Part shown: one piece after another, positions 25,101 to 34,451 of the stretch
How the letters are laid out: each line of letters begins with the position of its first letter
Numbering within the stretch: the stretch's first letter is position 1
Source: Variovorax sp. HW608
GTDB taxonomy: Bacteria > Pseudomonadota > Gammaproteobacteria > Burkholderiales > Burkholderiaceae_C
DNA length: 64,000 nucleotides
Direction of reading: 5' to 3'
NCBI RefSeq assembly: GCF_900090195.1
Contig: NZ_LT607803.1
Location: forward strand, 2,356,001 to 2,420,000
The notes under the pieces: generated by a model
Databases searched by the model: none
What the model saw: only the letters and a program-made list of their open reading frames with translations
Told to the model about the DNA's origin: nothing
Made by a program: the position numbers and the translations under genes

Positions 25101-25961
25101 ATGAACGTCATCAATTACCAGCGGGTCGATGTCGATGGATTCGGCGTTGCCTACCGCGAGGCCGGTCCAGCCAGCGCCCCGGTCGTGTTGCTGCTGCACG
25201 GCTTTCCGAGTTCGAGCCACATGTTTCGGGACCTGATTCCGAAACTGGCCGACCGCTACCGGGTCATTGCGCCTGATCTGCCGGGTTTCGGGCAATCCGA
25301 CTTGCCGTCGCGTGAGCAGTTCAAATACACGTTCGCCAACCTGGCGAAGGTCATGACGAGATTCACCGAGGTGCTGAAGCTCGATCACTTCGCCATCTAT
25401 GTGTTCGACTACGGCTCGCCCACAGGGCTGCGGATGGCAGTCGAGCACCCGGAGCGCGTGACGGCCATCATCACGCAGAACGGCAATGCCTACGTGGAAG
25501 GTCTGAGCGAAGGTTGGAACCCGATCCGTGCCTACTGGAAGGAGCCGACGCAGGCCAACCGCGATGCGCTGCGTGCGCTCCTGACGCCGGAGACCACGTA
25601 CTGGCAGTACACGACCGGTGTGAAGGACAAGACGCTCGTCTCGCCGGACGGCTACAACCTGGACAACTACTACATGACCCGTCCAGGCGCGCACGATGCG
25701 CAACTGGACCTGTTCCTCGACTATGCGAGCAACTTGGAGCTCTACCCGAAGTTCCAGGAGTACTTCCGCGCGCACCAGCCACCGCTGCTTGCCGTGTGGG
25801 GCAATGGCGACCCGTTCTTCCTGCCCGCAGGCGCCGAGGCGTTCAAGCGCGATATCAAGGATGCTCGGATCCGGTTCTTCGATACGGGGCACTTCGCGCT
25901 CGAAACGCACTGCGACGAGATCGCGGCCGAGATCCGGGGTTTTCTTCGGAACTCGAAGTAA
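25101..25961 (+). CDS. Alpha/beta hydrolase (haloalkane dehalogenase/epoxide hydrolase type)
   Basis: 286 residues from ATG 25101 with AAAGGAG at 25087-25093. The oxyanion turn LLHGFPSSSHMFRDLIP, the nucleophile elbow YVFDYGSPTGLRMA with Asp in place of Ser, the acid in AVWGNGDPFF and the His in DTGHFALETHC form an Asp-type triad. Asp nucleophiles are used by haloalkane dehalogenases and epoxide hydrolases. A haloacid dehalogenase gene follows after 12 bp, which favours a dehalogenase route. No signal peptide. Confidence 0.87.
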   Translation: MNVINYQRVDVDGFGVAYREAGPASAPVVLLLHGFPSSSHMFRDLIPKLADRYRVIAPDLPGFGQSDLPSREQFKYTFANLAKVMTRFTEVLKLDHFAIYVFDYGSPTGLRMAVEHPERVTAIITQNGNAYVEGLSEGWNPIRAYWKEPTQANRDALRALLTPETTYWQYTTGVKDKTLVSPDGYNLDNYYMTRPGAHDAQLDLFLDYASNLELYPKFQEYFRAHQPPLLAVWGNGDPFFLPAGAEAFKRDIKDARIRFFDTGHFALETHCDEIAAEIRGFLRNSK

Positions 25962-25973
25962 GAGGAGGTTGCC

Positions 25974-26675
25974 ATGAACGACATTCGCGCCATCGTCTTC
26001 GACCTGTACGGCACCCTCTACGACGTTCACTCCGTCGCAGCCTTGTGCGAGGCCTTCTATCCAGGCCGCGGACTCGATGTCAGCAAGCTGTGGCGGCAGA
26101 AGCAACTCGAGTACACCTGGCTGCGCAGCCTCATGGGCCAGTACGTCAACTTCGAGCGTGCGACAGAGGACGCTTTGATCTACACCTGCCGAAACCTTGG
26201 CATCGAGCTCGACGATGCGCGGCGCGAGGCCTTGTGCGAGGCTTACCTCCGGCTGTCGCCCTTCACCGAAGTTCCGCAGGCGCTGCGTGAGCTGCGCGCA
26301 CGCGGCTTCACGCTCGCGATCCTGTCGAACGGATCGAACTACTCCATCGAGTCGGTTGTGCGCCACTCGGGACTCGCGGGAGAGTTCCAGCATCTCATCA
26401 GTGTCGAAGACGCGCAGATCTTCAAGCCGAGCAGCCGCGCCTACGAGCTGGCCGAGTCTCGGCTGGAGCTCGGGCGCACTGCCATTCTCTTCGTCTCGTC
26501 CAACGGCTGGGATATCACCGGTGCGGCGTATCACGGCTTTCCGACCTGCTGGGTCAACCGCGGCGGCGCCACTTTTGAGGAGATGGGGCAGCGGCCGGCC
26601 AACACCATCTCCGGACTCGACAAGCTCCCTGGACTTCTTGGCCGCCTTTCTAATCTTACTGTGTTAGTAATTTGA
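25974..26675 (+). CDS. Haloacid dehalogenase, type II (C-terminus altered by IS)
   Basis: 233 residues from ATG 25974 with AGAGGAGG just upstream. HAD motifs are complete: nucleophile [15 protein letters not shown] (Asp10), ILSNGSNYS, the Lys in [12 protein letters not shown] and [20 protein letters not shown]. Type II L-2-haloacid dehalogenases hydrolyse 2-haloacids to 2-hydroxyacids. The last residues (LTVLVI) are encoded by the IS701-like end that begins at 26654, so the native C-terminal few residues have been replaced. The catalytic core is untouched. Confidence 0.9.
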   Translation: MNDIRAIVFDLYGTLYDVHSVAALCEAFYPGRGLDVSKLWRQKQLEYTWLRSLMGQYVNFERATEDALIYTCRNLGIELDDARREALCEAYLRLSPFTEVPQALRELRARGFTLAILSNGSNYSIESVVRHSGLAGEFQHLISVEDAQIFKPSSRAYELAESRLELGRTAILFVSSNGWDITGAAYHGFPTCWVNRGGATFEEMGQRPANTISGLDKLPGLLGRLSNLTVLVI

Positions 26676-28145
26676 GCGAAATCAAGGCATTATGCGCGCT
26701 TCTTCAAGCGAAGGGCGAACCTTGATGGAAGACTTGCAGGAATTCGAGCGCTACATGGCCCATCTGAGTGAGGGGCTGGGTCATTCGGACCGCCATGCGG
26801 GCTTGCGGGGTTACACCACAGGGCTGATGTCGCCGCTGCAGCGCAAGAGCGTGGAGCCGATGGCGGCACATATGGACCCGCTGAACGTTCGTTCGCGCCA
26901 CCAGTCGCTGCACCACTTCGTGGCCGACGCGAATTGGTCGGACGAGCGCATGCTGCTGGGGATATGCCAGTGGGTCGTGCCGTTGATGGATTTCAGCGAC
27001 GGCGGCTGGTGGATCATCGATGACACCGGCTTTCCCAAGCAGGGGCGGCACTCGGTGGGCGTCGCGCGCCAATACTGCGGGATGCTGGGCAAGCAGGACA
27101 ACTGCCAGGTGGCGGTGAGCGTGTCGCTGGCCTGCGCGGCGGCCAGCATTCCGGTGGCGTGGCAGCTGTACCTTCCCCAAGAGTGGGCTGACGACGAGGC
27201 CCGACGCGAGAAGGCCCGCGTGCCTGAAGCGCTCGCGTTCGCCACCAAGCCTCAAATCGCGCTGCAGCAGATCGAACACCTGATGGCCCAGGGGGCGCCG
27301 AGGCACTGCGTGTTGGCCGACGCGGGCTATGGCGTAGACACGGCGTTTCGCGAACGCCTGGACGAGCTTGGATTGCGCTACGTCGTGGGGGTGACGGGCA
27401 GCGTCACGGTATGGCCGCCTGGGCACGAACCCCTGCCGCCCAAGCCTTACAGCGGCAGGGGCCGAGTGCCACGACGGCTGCGCCGCGGCGACGCCACCGC
27501 CCCCGAGCACCGGCCCCGCACGGTCAAGGACGTGGCCTTCGACATCGAGCCCGATGACTGGCAAGAAGTCACCTGGCGCGAGGGCTCGAACGCCGCACTG
27601 TGCTCGCACTTCGCGCGCGTGCGGGTCCGTGCAGCGCACCGCGACGAGAAGCGCAGCGAACTGCGCGAGCCGCAATGGCTGCTGATGGAGTGGCCCGAGG
27701 GCCACGAAGAGCCACTGAAGTACTGGTTGTCCACGCTGCCCGAAGACACGTCGCTGGAGCGCATGGTCTACGAGGCCAAGATGCGCTGGCGCATTGAGCG
27801 TGACTACCAGGATCTCAAGCAGGACCTGGGCCTCGGGCAGTACGAAGGGCGGGGTTGGCGTGGGTTTCATCATCACGCCAGTCTCAGCATCGCCGCCTAC
27901 GGCTTCCTGCTGGCGCAGCGACTGCAGCACCCCGACGAGATCGGGGGTAAAAAAAACCCTGGCCGCCAAGCGCCTACCCTACCCACGCATTACAAACCTC
28001 GGGGAAGCCCAGAGGGCGCAGCGCCACGTCCCATCCTCCATCACCAGTTTGCGATTGCGTATCGGCGCACTGCTGGCTCGTAACCTGCCCCGATGTCCCT
28101 GTTGTCTTCGGCATCAACGAGCACCAAATATATAACACAGTAAGA
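26654..28145 (+). mobile_element. IS701-like insertion sequence
   Basis: A 1492-bp element bounded by inverted repeats: left TCTTACTGTGTTAGTAATTTG (first 13 bases identical to the right end) and right, read inward, TCTTACTGTGTTATATATTT. The left flank CTAA fits the YTAR target rule I recall for the IS701 family, but the right flank (CTTC) is not a copy of it. The missing duplication suggests later rearrangement on the right. It contains a single transposase gene with a frame break. Confidence 0.85.
26725..28135 (+). pseudogene. IS701-family transposase, frame broken at an A8 run
   Basis: Frame one from ATG 26725 gives the DDE transposase: WWIIDDTGFPKQGRHSVGVA (first Asp), CVLADAGYGVDTAFRERLDE (second) and KMRWRIERDYQDLKQDLGLG (Glu region). 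At the A8 run 27949-27956 the frame continues with poor sequence to 28083. The +1 frame continues the family's real tail (RHVPSSITSLRLRIGALLAR, NLPRCPCC) to 28135. Seven As would restore one frame of about 470 residues. Transcript slippage on the A run could still make full-length protein. An upstream Met at 26692 is possible. Confidence 0.85.
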
Positions 28146-28200
28146 CTTCTATGGGGTATTGGAAGTCAAGCCCTTTGGGGATCAATTTTGTGCAGGCCGA

Positions 28201-28377
28201 CTACTTTTTTTGAGTCGGTGCCGCGAAGACCTGTGCTTGCATTGAGGAGTCCCCTTTGAACAAAGCGAGGGCATCGACGACAGGATTCAGGTCGGGGTGC
28301 GTGATGCCCGGGTGTTTGCCCGGTCCAACTTCTATCCGTGCCGGCACCAGGCCGGTCACCACATACCGCATGCGCAT
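28201..28377 (-). CDS. Unrecognised 58-residue ORF
   Basis: From ATG 28377 the frame reads MRMRYVVTGLVPARIEVGPG, KHPGITHPDLNPVVDALALF and on to a stop at 28201, with a stop codon seven codons upstream. Composition is protein-like. No good ribosome-binding site is visible, and I do not recognise a family. It lies between two insertion sequences and may be the tail of a disrupted gene. The rest of 28146-28492 shows nothing else. Confidence 0.3.
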   Translation of the reverse strand: MRMRYVVTGLVPARIEVGPGKHPGITHPDLNPVVDALALFKGDSSMQAQVFAAPTQKK

Positions 28378-28492
28378 GGCGCTGGAACCACCCCGTTACT
28401 GGCGCCCCATCTAAAACTACGACTACCCGTCGGGTAATCCTCTTACTGTCCGGGCGCGCTCACCTTCATCAATGTCGCTCGAGGTGCTCCGT

Positions 28493-29644
28493 TCAGGCCG
28501 CCACCGCTTCGCTGTCCAGTGGCTTGAGCCTTGCCTCGAGTGGAATCTCACCATATTCGAGATAGCGCCATAGCGCAATCGCCAGCCGCCGCGCAAGCGC
28601 GACAATGCCGATCCGTCGCATGCGCTTGCCGGCGACAGCAAAGCGCTGATTGAACCATTGGCTCAACTGGCTGGCCGGCTGGAAGCGCAGCCAGCTCCAC
28701 GCGAGTTCGACCATCAGCCACCGGCTGCGCTTGTTGCCGGCCTTGCTGATGCCCTGCTCGACGTTGCTGGCGCCGCTTGCGTAGGGCGTCGGCGCCAGGC
28801 CCAGGCAGCCGGCAAGTTCACGCCGGTTGTGAAACCGCCGCCAGCCAAACAGTTCCTTGACCAGGGTCCATGCACTTCCCGTGCCGATACCTGCCAGCCG
28901 GGTGAGCAGTGCGATCGCGGGTTGTGCACCGCTGCGGACCTGATGCTGCTGCATTGTCTCCAGCGCCCTGATCTGCCTGGCAACCAGCGACAGGCGTTCG
29001 AACTCGCGCTCAATCTCGGCGCGCAAACCTGGCAACAGTCGCGCGGCGTGCTGAGTCCACCAGCCCACCCATGTGCGCCCACCGATGCGCTCGACCCGTA
29101 GGTCGTGCAGCACCAGCAGCGAACGAATCCGGTTGCTGTGCGCCGTACGTTCCTGCCGCAGGCGCCCAAGTTCCCGGTGCACGCGCCGCTCATCTTCCTG
29201 CTCCGGGCTGGGAATCCGCGCAACGGCCCACACGCGCCGTTCACCAGCGTGGTAGCGCATCAGCATCGACAGCAGCTTGTCGCTGTCGAGCCGATCCGTC
29301 TTGGCACGGCGCGCCCGCCGATTGACTTCGATACTGGCCGAGTCCACTACGAGGTTGGCGATCCCTTGTTCAGTCAGCCAGCGGTGCAGCCAGAAGCCGT
29401 CACGGCCTGCCTCGTAGCAACTGCGCACCGGCACTTGCCCAGTCAGGCCGCAGCGTGCCTTGGCCTTGGTGATCGCGGTCAGCACAAACGCCGTATCCCC
29501 TGCTGCGACCGAGCATCGGCTCGGCGCGCGCACCCCGTCACCCAGGGATAGCTTCCAGCTCTTGTCGCCCAATTCAAAGGCCATGTACAGCCAGCCGGTG
29601 ATCGGCATATCCTGGCCCCGAAGGGCTGTGTCAGGTGCGTTCAT
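28493..29644 (-). CDS. IS110-family transposase
   Basis: 383 residues from ATG 29644 with AAAGGAGCAC just upstream. The N-terminal RuvC-like DEDD domain (SCYEAGRDGFWLHRWLTEQG; SIEVNRRARRAKTDRLDSDK) and the C-terminal IS116/IS110/IS902 domain (LTRLAGIGTGSAWTLVKELF; RELAGCLGLAPTPYASG) are complete. IS110 elements lack terminal inverted repeats and use a bridge RNA from the flanks, so the ends (somewhere in 28385-28492 and 29645-29762) are not fixed. The frame appears intact. Confidence 0.93.
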   Translation of the reverse strand: MNAPDTALRGQDMPITGWLYMAFELGDKSWKLSLGDGVRAPSRCSVAAGDTAFVLTAITKAKARCGLTGQVPVRSCYEAGRDGFWLHRWLTEQGIANLVVDSASIEVNRRARRAKTDRLDSDKLLSMLMRYHAGERRVWAVARIPSPEQEDERRVHRELGRLRQERTAHSNRIRSLLVLHDLRVERIGGRTWVGWWTQHAARLLPGLRAEIEREFERLSLVARQIRALETMQQHQVRSGAQPAIALLTRLAGIGTGSAWTLVKELFGWRRFHNRRELAGCLGLAPTPYASGASNVEQGISKAGNKRSRWLMVELAWSWLRFQPASQLSQWFNQRFAVAGKRMRRIGIVALARRLAIALWRYLEYGEIPLEARLKPLDSEAVAA

Positions 29645-29762
29645 TTGCGTGCTCCTTTCGAGAAACGAGTCTCCGAATCCTCGTTCTACTCCAGGGGGCT
29701 GACCTCCGCGGCCCTTCCATAGTATCTAACGAATGACTCCGTAAAGACTGATGCCGTGTCGC

Positions 29763-30656
29763 CTAGGTGCGCTGCCGGTCGGGGTGATTGCCGCGCTCCA
29801 GCATCTCATCGGGGTCCAGACCTCGGTCGATTCCGTGCGGTAGAACGCCCTGGCCAGGCTCCAACGCGAGTCGCTTGCTGTCCAGGAAGACTTCGATCTT
29901 GTCCGGCTCGAAGGAGACCAGGGTGGAGATGCGCGCGACCTCGGACCAGGCCTGCGGATAGGACCACGCCGCCTTCCTGTGGCTGCCAATGTCGTAATAG
30001 CTGGCCAGGCCCTTGTACGGGCAGAACGTCCGCCCCTCGACAGGCGTTAGCGCGGCTTCGTCGATGTCCTCGCGCGGCACGTACCAGCGTGGCGCGAAAC
30101 CGGACTCGAACAACACGAGGGGATGCGTTGTGTCCGCGATCACCCGATCGCCGTCCCTGACGACGAGGTGACGCGAGCTTTGCCTGATGTCGATGCGGTG
30201 GTATGCGTCGGCAGCATGGCCGACGATGCGCTCGTCCTCCTCGTAGAAGGCGTCCATGGCACGCCACGCAAACGCGACCCTGTCCTGCAGCACATTGGCA
30301 TGATCAGGCAGACCTGTGTATTGCCAAGCGGCGTGAGCGGCACTTCGATCACCGACGCTTGCGCTGAACCATGCGGTATCGCCCAAATCGCGGTGCCGGG
30401 TCGCCCGGTCTTCCAGAGTCAGGACGCTCGGCCGGATGTCGGCGATCGGAAAGTACGCGACCGGGTAGCGGCCCGGTTCGTGGAGCAGGACCACATTCTC
30501 GCTGTCCGCAATCCACTCACCAGCCAGCTTGACGCGCATCCGCCGGCGCAGGGGCTCGGCGAACAGCAGTCGTTGCGGGAGCGGCTCGGGAGTGAGGAAG
30601 CGTCCCACCGTTGCGCCACCCAGGGGGCCTTGCTGCCAAGAGAGTCCCATAGTCAT
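29763..30656 (-). CDS. DUF427 protein with two tandem copies
   Basis: 297 residues from ATG 30656 (MTMGLSWQQGPLGGATVGRF). Two DUF427 domains follow one another: about 40-140 (RVKLAGEWIADSENVVLLHE; YFPIADIRPSVL) and about 165-265 (VRDGDRVIADTTHPLVLFES; YVPREDIDEAALTP; TFCPYKGLASYYD). The CPYKG segment is the family's most conserved part. Function is unknown, and no signal peptide is present. Start at 30701 would add a poor extension. Confidence 0.88.
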   Translation of the reverse strand: MTMGLSWQQGPLGGATVGRFLTPEPLPQRLLFAEPLRRRMRVKLAGEWIADSENVVLLHEPGRYPVAYFPIADIRPSVLTLEDRATRHRDLGDTAWFSASVGDRSAAHAAWQYTGLPDHANVLQDRVAFAWRAMDAFYEEDERIVGHAADAYHRIDIRQSSRHLVVRDGDRVIADTTHPLVLFESGFAPRWYVPREDIDEAALTPVEGRTFCPYKGLASYYDIGSHRKAAWSYPQAWSEVARISTLVSFEPDKIEVFLDSKRLALEPGQGVLPHGIDRGLDPDEMLERGNHPDRQRT

Positions 30657-30791
30657 GCTCCTTTTGCTGTGGCCCGCCGATTCACGGGGCGCGGCAATCA
30701 CGTTCCTGTTCGTGCAGCTTAGCTTCCATTTGGTAACCCGTCAAAGTCCTGCAATCAGGTTATCAAGAAAGGCCCGAGCTTGAGATCATGA

Positions 30792-31760
30792 TCAATGTTT
30801 TCCGAGCCTTCCCGGGATTTCCGATGCAGACAGGCGCGCCGCACGGCGCCACTCCGCGGGCGACACGCCCATGCGTTGCTTGAAGGCGAGTCTGAAGGCG
30901 CCTACGGACTGATATCCGACCATTTCCGCCACGACTTCGGTGGAGATCGATGGTTTCTTCAATTCGTTGGTAGCGATGCTGATCCGGATGTCCGTCAATA
31001 GATCGCTCGCGGAACGACCCACTCTGTCCTGGAAGTGCCGCGCCAGGGTGGCCCGTGACATGTTGCAAAGGCGTGCCAGATCGGGCAAGGTCCATTGGCG
31101 CGCGGGCTCCCGCAACATCGCCGCGAGCGCGGGCGCCAGGCGGGGGTGACCCGCCAAGGCGAGCAGTCCGACGGGAGCTTCATCCGATTCGCTCGCCATC
31201 CTCAACGTCAGCGCGAACATGGCCGCTGACAGAGCATTCAGCATGGCGTGGCCGCCCAGGCTGTCGCCGGCCGACTCCGCCCGCATCAGTCCTACCAGGC
31301 TCGCGAGTTGCGCGCCGGTCGCTGGCGCCGCGGCATCCTGGCCGGCGGCATGCACCACCAGGGTCGAGGGCAAATAGCTGCACATCAGGCGGTCCTGCTG
31401 CGGCTCGAGAACGAAGCGGCCGCACAGCATGTCCAGGCGATCTCCGGCGCCGGCGTTTTCGCTGATGACGAAGTTCTGGTTCTCGCGCTCGGTCACCTGC
31501 GCCGGCGGGGCCCCGCTGCCATCGTGCAGAACGTGTGCGGAGCCGTGGGACAGCAACACGATGTCTCCCGCCGTGAGTTCCCTTGGCGGACTGCCATCCC
31601 GACTTTCAAGGACGGCGAAACCGCTGAGCACGACGTGATAGGGCATTTCCCCGGCAGGTGATCGCTCGTAGACCACCCGCCAGGGCGCGCCGTAGAGACA
31701 GCGGAGTTCAAGCTGTCCGCTGACCGGGATCATGTGCAGGAATTTGCTGAGCCAATCCAT
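30792..31760 (-). CDS. AraC-family regulator with cupin_6 domain
   Basis: 322 residues from ATG 31760. The N-terminal half (WLSKFLHMIPVSGQLELRCL; GEMPYHVVLSGFAVLE; LTAGDIVLLSHGSAHVLHDG) is the cupin_6 sensor domain common in regulators next to AhpD-like or oxidoreductase genes. The C-terminal two HTH motifs are WTLPDLARLCNMSRATLARH and STEVVAEMVGYQSVGAFRLA with FKQRMGVSPAEWRRA. Divergent from an AhpD-like gene across 130 bp, its likely target. Confidence 0.92.
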   Translation of the reverse strand: MDWLSKFLHMIPVSGQLELRCLYGAPWRVVYERSPAGEMPYHVVLSGFAVLESRDGSPPRELTAGDIVLLSHGSAHVLHDGSGAPPAQVTERENQNFVISENAGAGDRLDMLCGRFVLEPQQDRLMCSYLPSTLVVHAAGQDAAAPATGAQLASLVGLMRAESAGDSLGGHAMLNALSAAMFALTLRMASESDEAPVGLLALAGHPRLAPALAAMLREPARQWTLPDLARLCNMSRATLARHFQDRVGRSASDLLTDIRISIATNELKKPSISTEVVAEMVGYQSVGAFRLAFKQRMGVSPAEWRRAARLSASEIPGRLGKH

Positions 31761-31890
31761 GGGTGAGGTGCGTCGGAAGGTTGTGTAGTGAGACGAATCG
31801 ATAGCTTAATGAGGTATTTTGGTCTTATCAATCTCAAGTGGCGCGCCTACAGTCACAGCTCCTCAACAACCTTCTTCACCGGAGCTTTCC

Positions 31891-32427
31891 ATGACTCGTA
31901 TCGCTACCCCTGCCATCGCATCAGCAACCGGGGCCACCGCCGAGGTGTACGCCCAGATCAAGAAGGCCGCTGGCAGCGTTCCCAATACCTTCGCGACGAT
32001 CGGCGCACACGGCCCAGCCGCGCTGAAGGCTGTCCTCCAGGCCGACGGGGCGCTGGCGACCGGTTCGCTAAGCAAGCAGGACCAGGAAACCATCAAGCTG
32101 GTGGTCAGCAAGGTTGCGGGCTGTGACTATTGCGTTGCTGCGCACAGCATGCTTGGCAAGCTCACGGGACTCCCGTCCGAAGTGCTCAAGCAAATTCGCG
32201 CCGGACTGCCCACGGGCGATGCCAAGCGCGATGCGCTCGTGCGGTTCGTCGGCAAGCTGGCGCGAACCAGCGGCACCATCAGCCAGGAAGAGTTCTCTTC
32301 GATCAAGGCTGCCGGATACACCGACGCTCAGTTGGTGGACATCAGCCTCGCGATCGCGGTGACTGTCTTTACGAACGTGTTCAATCGCATCAACGACACC
32401 GCCATCGACTTCCCTGCGGTCGCCTAG
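31891..32427 (+). CDS. AhpD-like carboxymuconolactone decarboxylase-family protein
   Basis: 178 residues from ATG 31891 with GGAGC at 31881-31885. The redox-active motif is VAGCDYCVAAHSMLGKLTG (CxxC plus His), as in AhpD alkylhydroperoxidases. Flanking helices QDQETIKLVVSK and LVDISLAIAVTVFTNVFNRI fit the family. It likely reduces peroxides or supplies thiol reducing power in the cytoplasm. It precedes a DsbD/TlpA redox pair, although 200 bp of gap make a common transcript uncertain. Confidence 0.9.
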   Translation: MTRIATPAIASATGATAEVYAQIKKAAGSVPNTFATIGAHGPAALKAVLQADGALATGSLSKQDQETIKLVVSKVAGCDYCVAAHSMLGKLTGLPSEVLKQIRAGLPTGDAKRDALVRFVGKLARTSGTISQEEFSSIKAAGYTDAQLVDISLAIAVTVFTNVFNRINDTAIDFPAVA

Positions 32428-32630
32428 AGAACAGTAGGCAGTAGGCCATGGCGAACCGGGACTTGCGAATGCCGCGTTTTCGAGCGGGGCGGTCGCCGGT
32501 TCGGTTCGTCGCGCTGGCCGCTATCACGATCAGCTTGGCATCGACGGATCGTTCAGCTGCCGCGGGTCAAGAACTTCCTTTCCTGCAACGAGCCCTTGTG
32601 TACGTGCCTTTCCATTGTCTATCGCGCTTC

Positions 32631-34451
32631 ATGCGCCACGTCCTGATTTCGTTGATCGTGATGCTCGGGGTCTTCCAAGGCGTCGCGCAGGCGGAAGAGT
32701 CGTTTCTGCCTGTGGAGCAGGCATTCGCCATGAGCGTCCGACAGCCAAGCAGTCCTGATGAACCCGTCCGGTTTCGGTGGACGATTGCGCCGGGCTACTA
32801 CCTGTATCGCGACCGTATCGCGGTCACTGCACAGCCTTCGGGTGCGCCGGTCGACTTCGTTCGCCCGGCGAGCGAGCAGAAAAGCGATCCGAATTTCGGG
32901 CCGATGGAGGTCTATCACAGCTCTGTAGCGATCCAGGCCAAGGCGCCGGATGCGCGAACGCAATCGATGACCGTCACGTGGCAAGGCTGCGCCGAAGCGG
33001 GACTTTGTTATCCGCCGCAGATGCGCACGGTGACGATCGAACCGTCGGCCACAGACACGGGCCATTCGGCTCCAGCAGTCGCAGGCGCGGAGCGCGGCAC
33101 ACTGTTGGACGTGGCAGGAGGCAACGACGGCGATGTCCTGAGCCTGATCGAGAAACGCTCGCTGGCATGGACCCTCCCGTTGTTTTTTGCCTTTGGCATC
33201 GCCCTGGCCTTTACGCCGTGCGTACTGCCGATGGTGCCCATTGTTTCGAGCATCGTGGTCGGCAACCAGGCCACGCCGCGGCGCGCGCTGGCACTCTCGC
33301 TCGCATTCGTCCTTCCGATGGCGTTGACGTACGCGATATTGGGGGTCGCCGCGGCCGTTGCCGGAGCCAATCTACAGGCACTTTTGCAGAACCGATGGAC
33401 ACTGCTCGCGTTCGGCGCGGTGTTCGTCGTCCTGGCATGTGGCATGTTCGGCTTGTTCACGCTGCAATTGCCGGCCGTCCTGCGTGATCGGCTGGACAGT
33501 GCGAGCCGTTGCCGACGGAGTGGCACGATGGCGGGTGCGGCGGGAATGGGAGCGCTTTCGGCACTGCTGGTCGGGCCTTGCATGACGGCGCCGCTCGCCG
33601 GAACCTTGCTCTACATTGCGCAGAGCGGAAACGCAGTCCAAGGCGGCCTGCTCCTGCTCTCCCTTGGACTTGGAATGGGCGTTCCGTTGCTCGTCGTTGG
33701 CACGGTGGGCGCCCGGTACCTGCCCAATCCGGGGCAATGGATGGACCGCGTCAAGGGCGCTTTTGGGTTTCTGCTTCTCGGCACAGCGATCTGGATGGTG
33801 CAGCGTGTGGTGTCCGAGCCAGTTTCGCTGGGGCTGTGGGGCTCGCTGCAGGTCGGTCTGGCGGTGACCCTGTATCAATTGGCCGCACCGGAAGGAGAAG
33901 GGCACGAACGTGCAAGCACGGGCGCGCGGATACTGCTTTGCAGTGCTGCGCTGTTGGCCGGGTTGTGGGGCGGCGCGACGGTACTTGGCGCGGCCCGCGG
34001 TGCCGGGGATCCGCTGCAGCCACTGGGATTCGTCACGCACACGGCAGCCCCACGCGGAAACGCTCACGTGGCAGGCGCCGCGCTTCTCTTCAAGCCCGTC
34101 GACAGTTCGAGTGAACTCCAGAAGCAGATCGAGGCCGCCCGCGATGCGGGTAAGCCGGTGCTGGTGGATTTCTACGCGGACTGGTGTGTCTCTTGCAAGA
34201 GCATCGAGAAAGAGGTATTCGGAGATGCGCAGGTTCAACACGCACTGCGCGGCATCGTGCTGCTGCGAGCGGATGTCACGGCAAGCAATCCAGCCCAGAT
34301 GGCCCTGATGCGAGCTCATCAGATCATCGGACCGCCGACTGTGATGCTGTTCGATGCCCAAGGACGCGAGCGGCGTGGCTCCCGCCTGGTCGGAGACTTT
34401 ACGGCGGGTGATCTCATCAGGCGGCAACCTACTGGCGGGGACCGCTCATGA
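32631..34451 (+). CDS. dsbD: Thiol:disulfide interchange protein DsbD-like
   Basis: 606 residues from ATG 32631, chosen because it opens a good signal peptide (MRHVLISLIVMLGVFQGVAQ, cleavage after AQA). Start 32448 would add a second odd leader. Domains: periplasmic alpha domain (about 25-170, with CAEAGLCYPPQ), central DsbD membrane domain with eight helices (FGIALAFTPCVLPMVPIVSS and LVGPCMTAPLAGTL carry its two Cys), and C-terminal thioredoxin domain (DFYADWCVSCKSIEKEVF). It carries electrons from cytoplasmic thioredoxin to periplasmic partners. It overlaps the TlpA-like gene by 4 bp. Confidence 0.93.
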   Translation: MRHVLISLIVMLGVFQGVAQAEESFLPVEQAFAMSVRQPSSPDEPVRFRWTIAPGYYLYRDRIAVTAQPSGAPVDFVRPASEQKSDPNFGPMEVYHSSVAIQAKAPDARTQSMTVTWQGCAEAGLCYPPQMRTVTIEPSATDTGHSAPAVAGAERGTLLDVAGGNDGDVLSLIEKRSLAWTLPLFFAFGIALAFTPCVLPMVPIVSSIVVGNQATPRRALALSLAFVLPMALTYAILGVAAAVAGANLQALLQNRWTLLAFGAVFVVLACGMFGLFTLQLPAVLRDRLDSASRCRRSGTMAGAAGMGALSALLVGPCMTAPLAGTLLYIAQSGNAVQGGLLLLSLGLGMGVPLLVVGTVGARYLPNPGQWMDRVKGAFGFLLLGTAIWMVQRVVSEPVSLGLWGSLQVGLAVTLYQLAAPEGEGHERASTGARILLCSAALLAGLWGGATVLGAARGAGDPLQPLGFVTHTAAPRGNAHVAGAALLFKPVDSSSELQKQIEAARDAGKPVLVDFYADWCVSCKSIEKEVFGDAQVQHALRGIVLLRADVTASNPAQMALMRAHQIIGPPTVMLFDAQGRERRGSRLVGDFTAGDLIRRQPTGGDRS

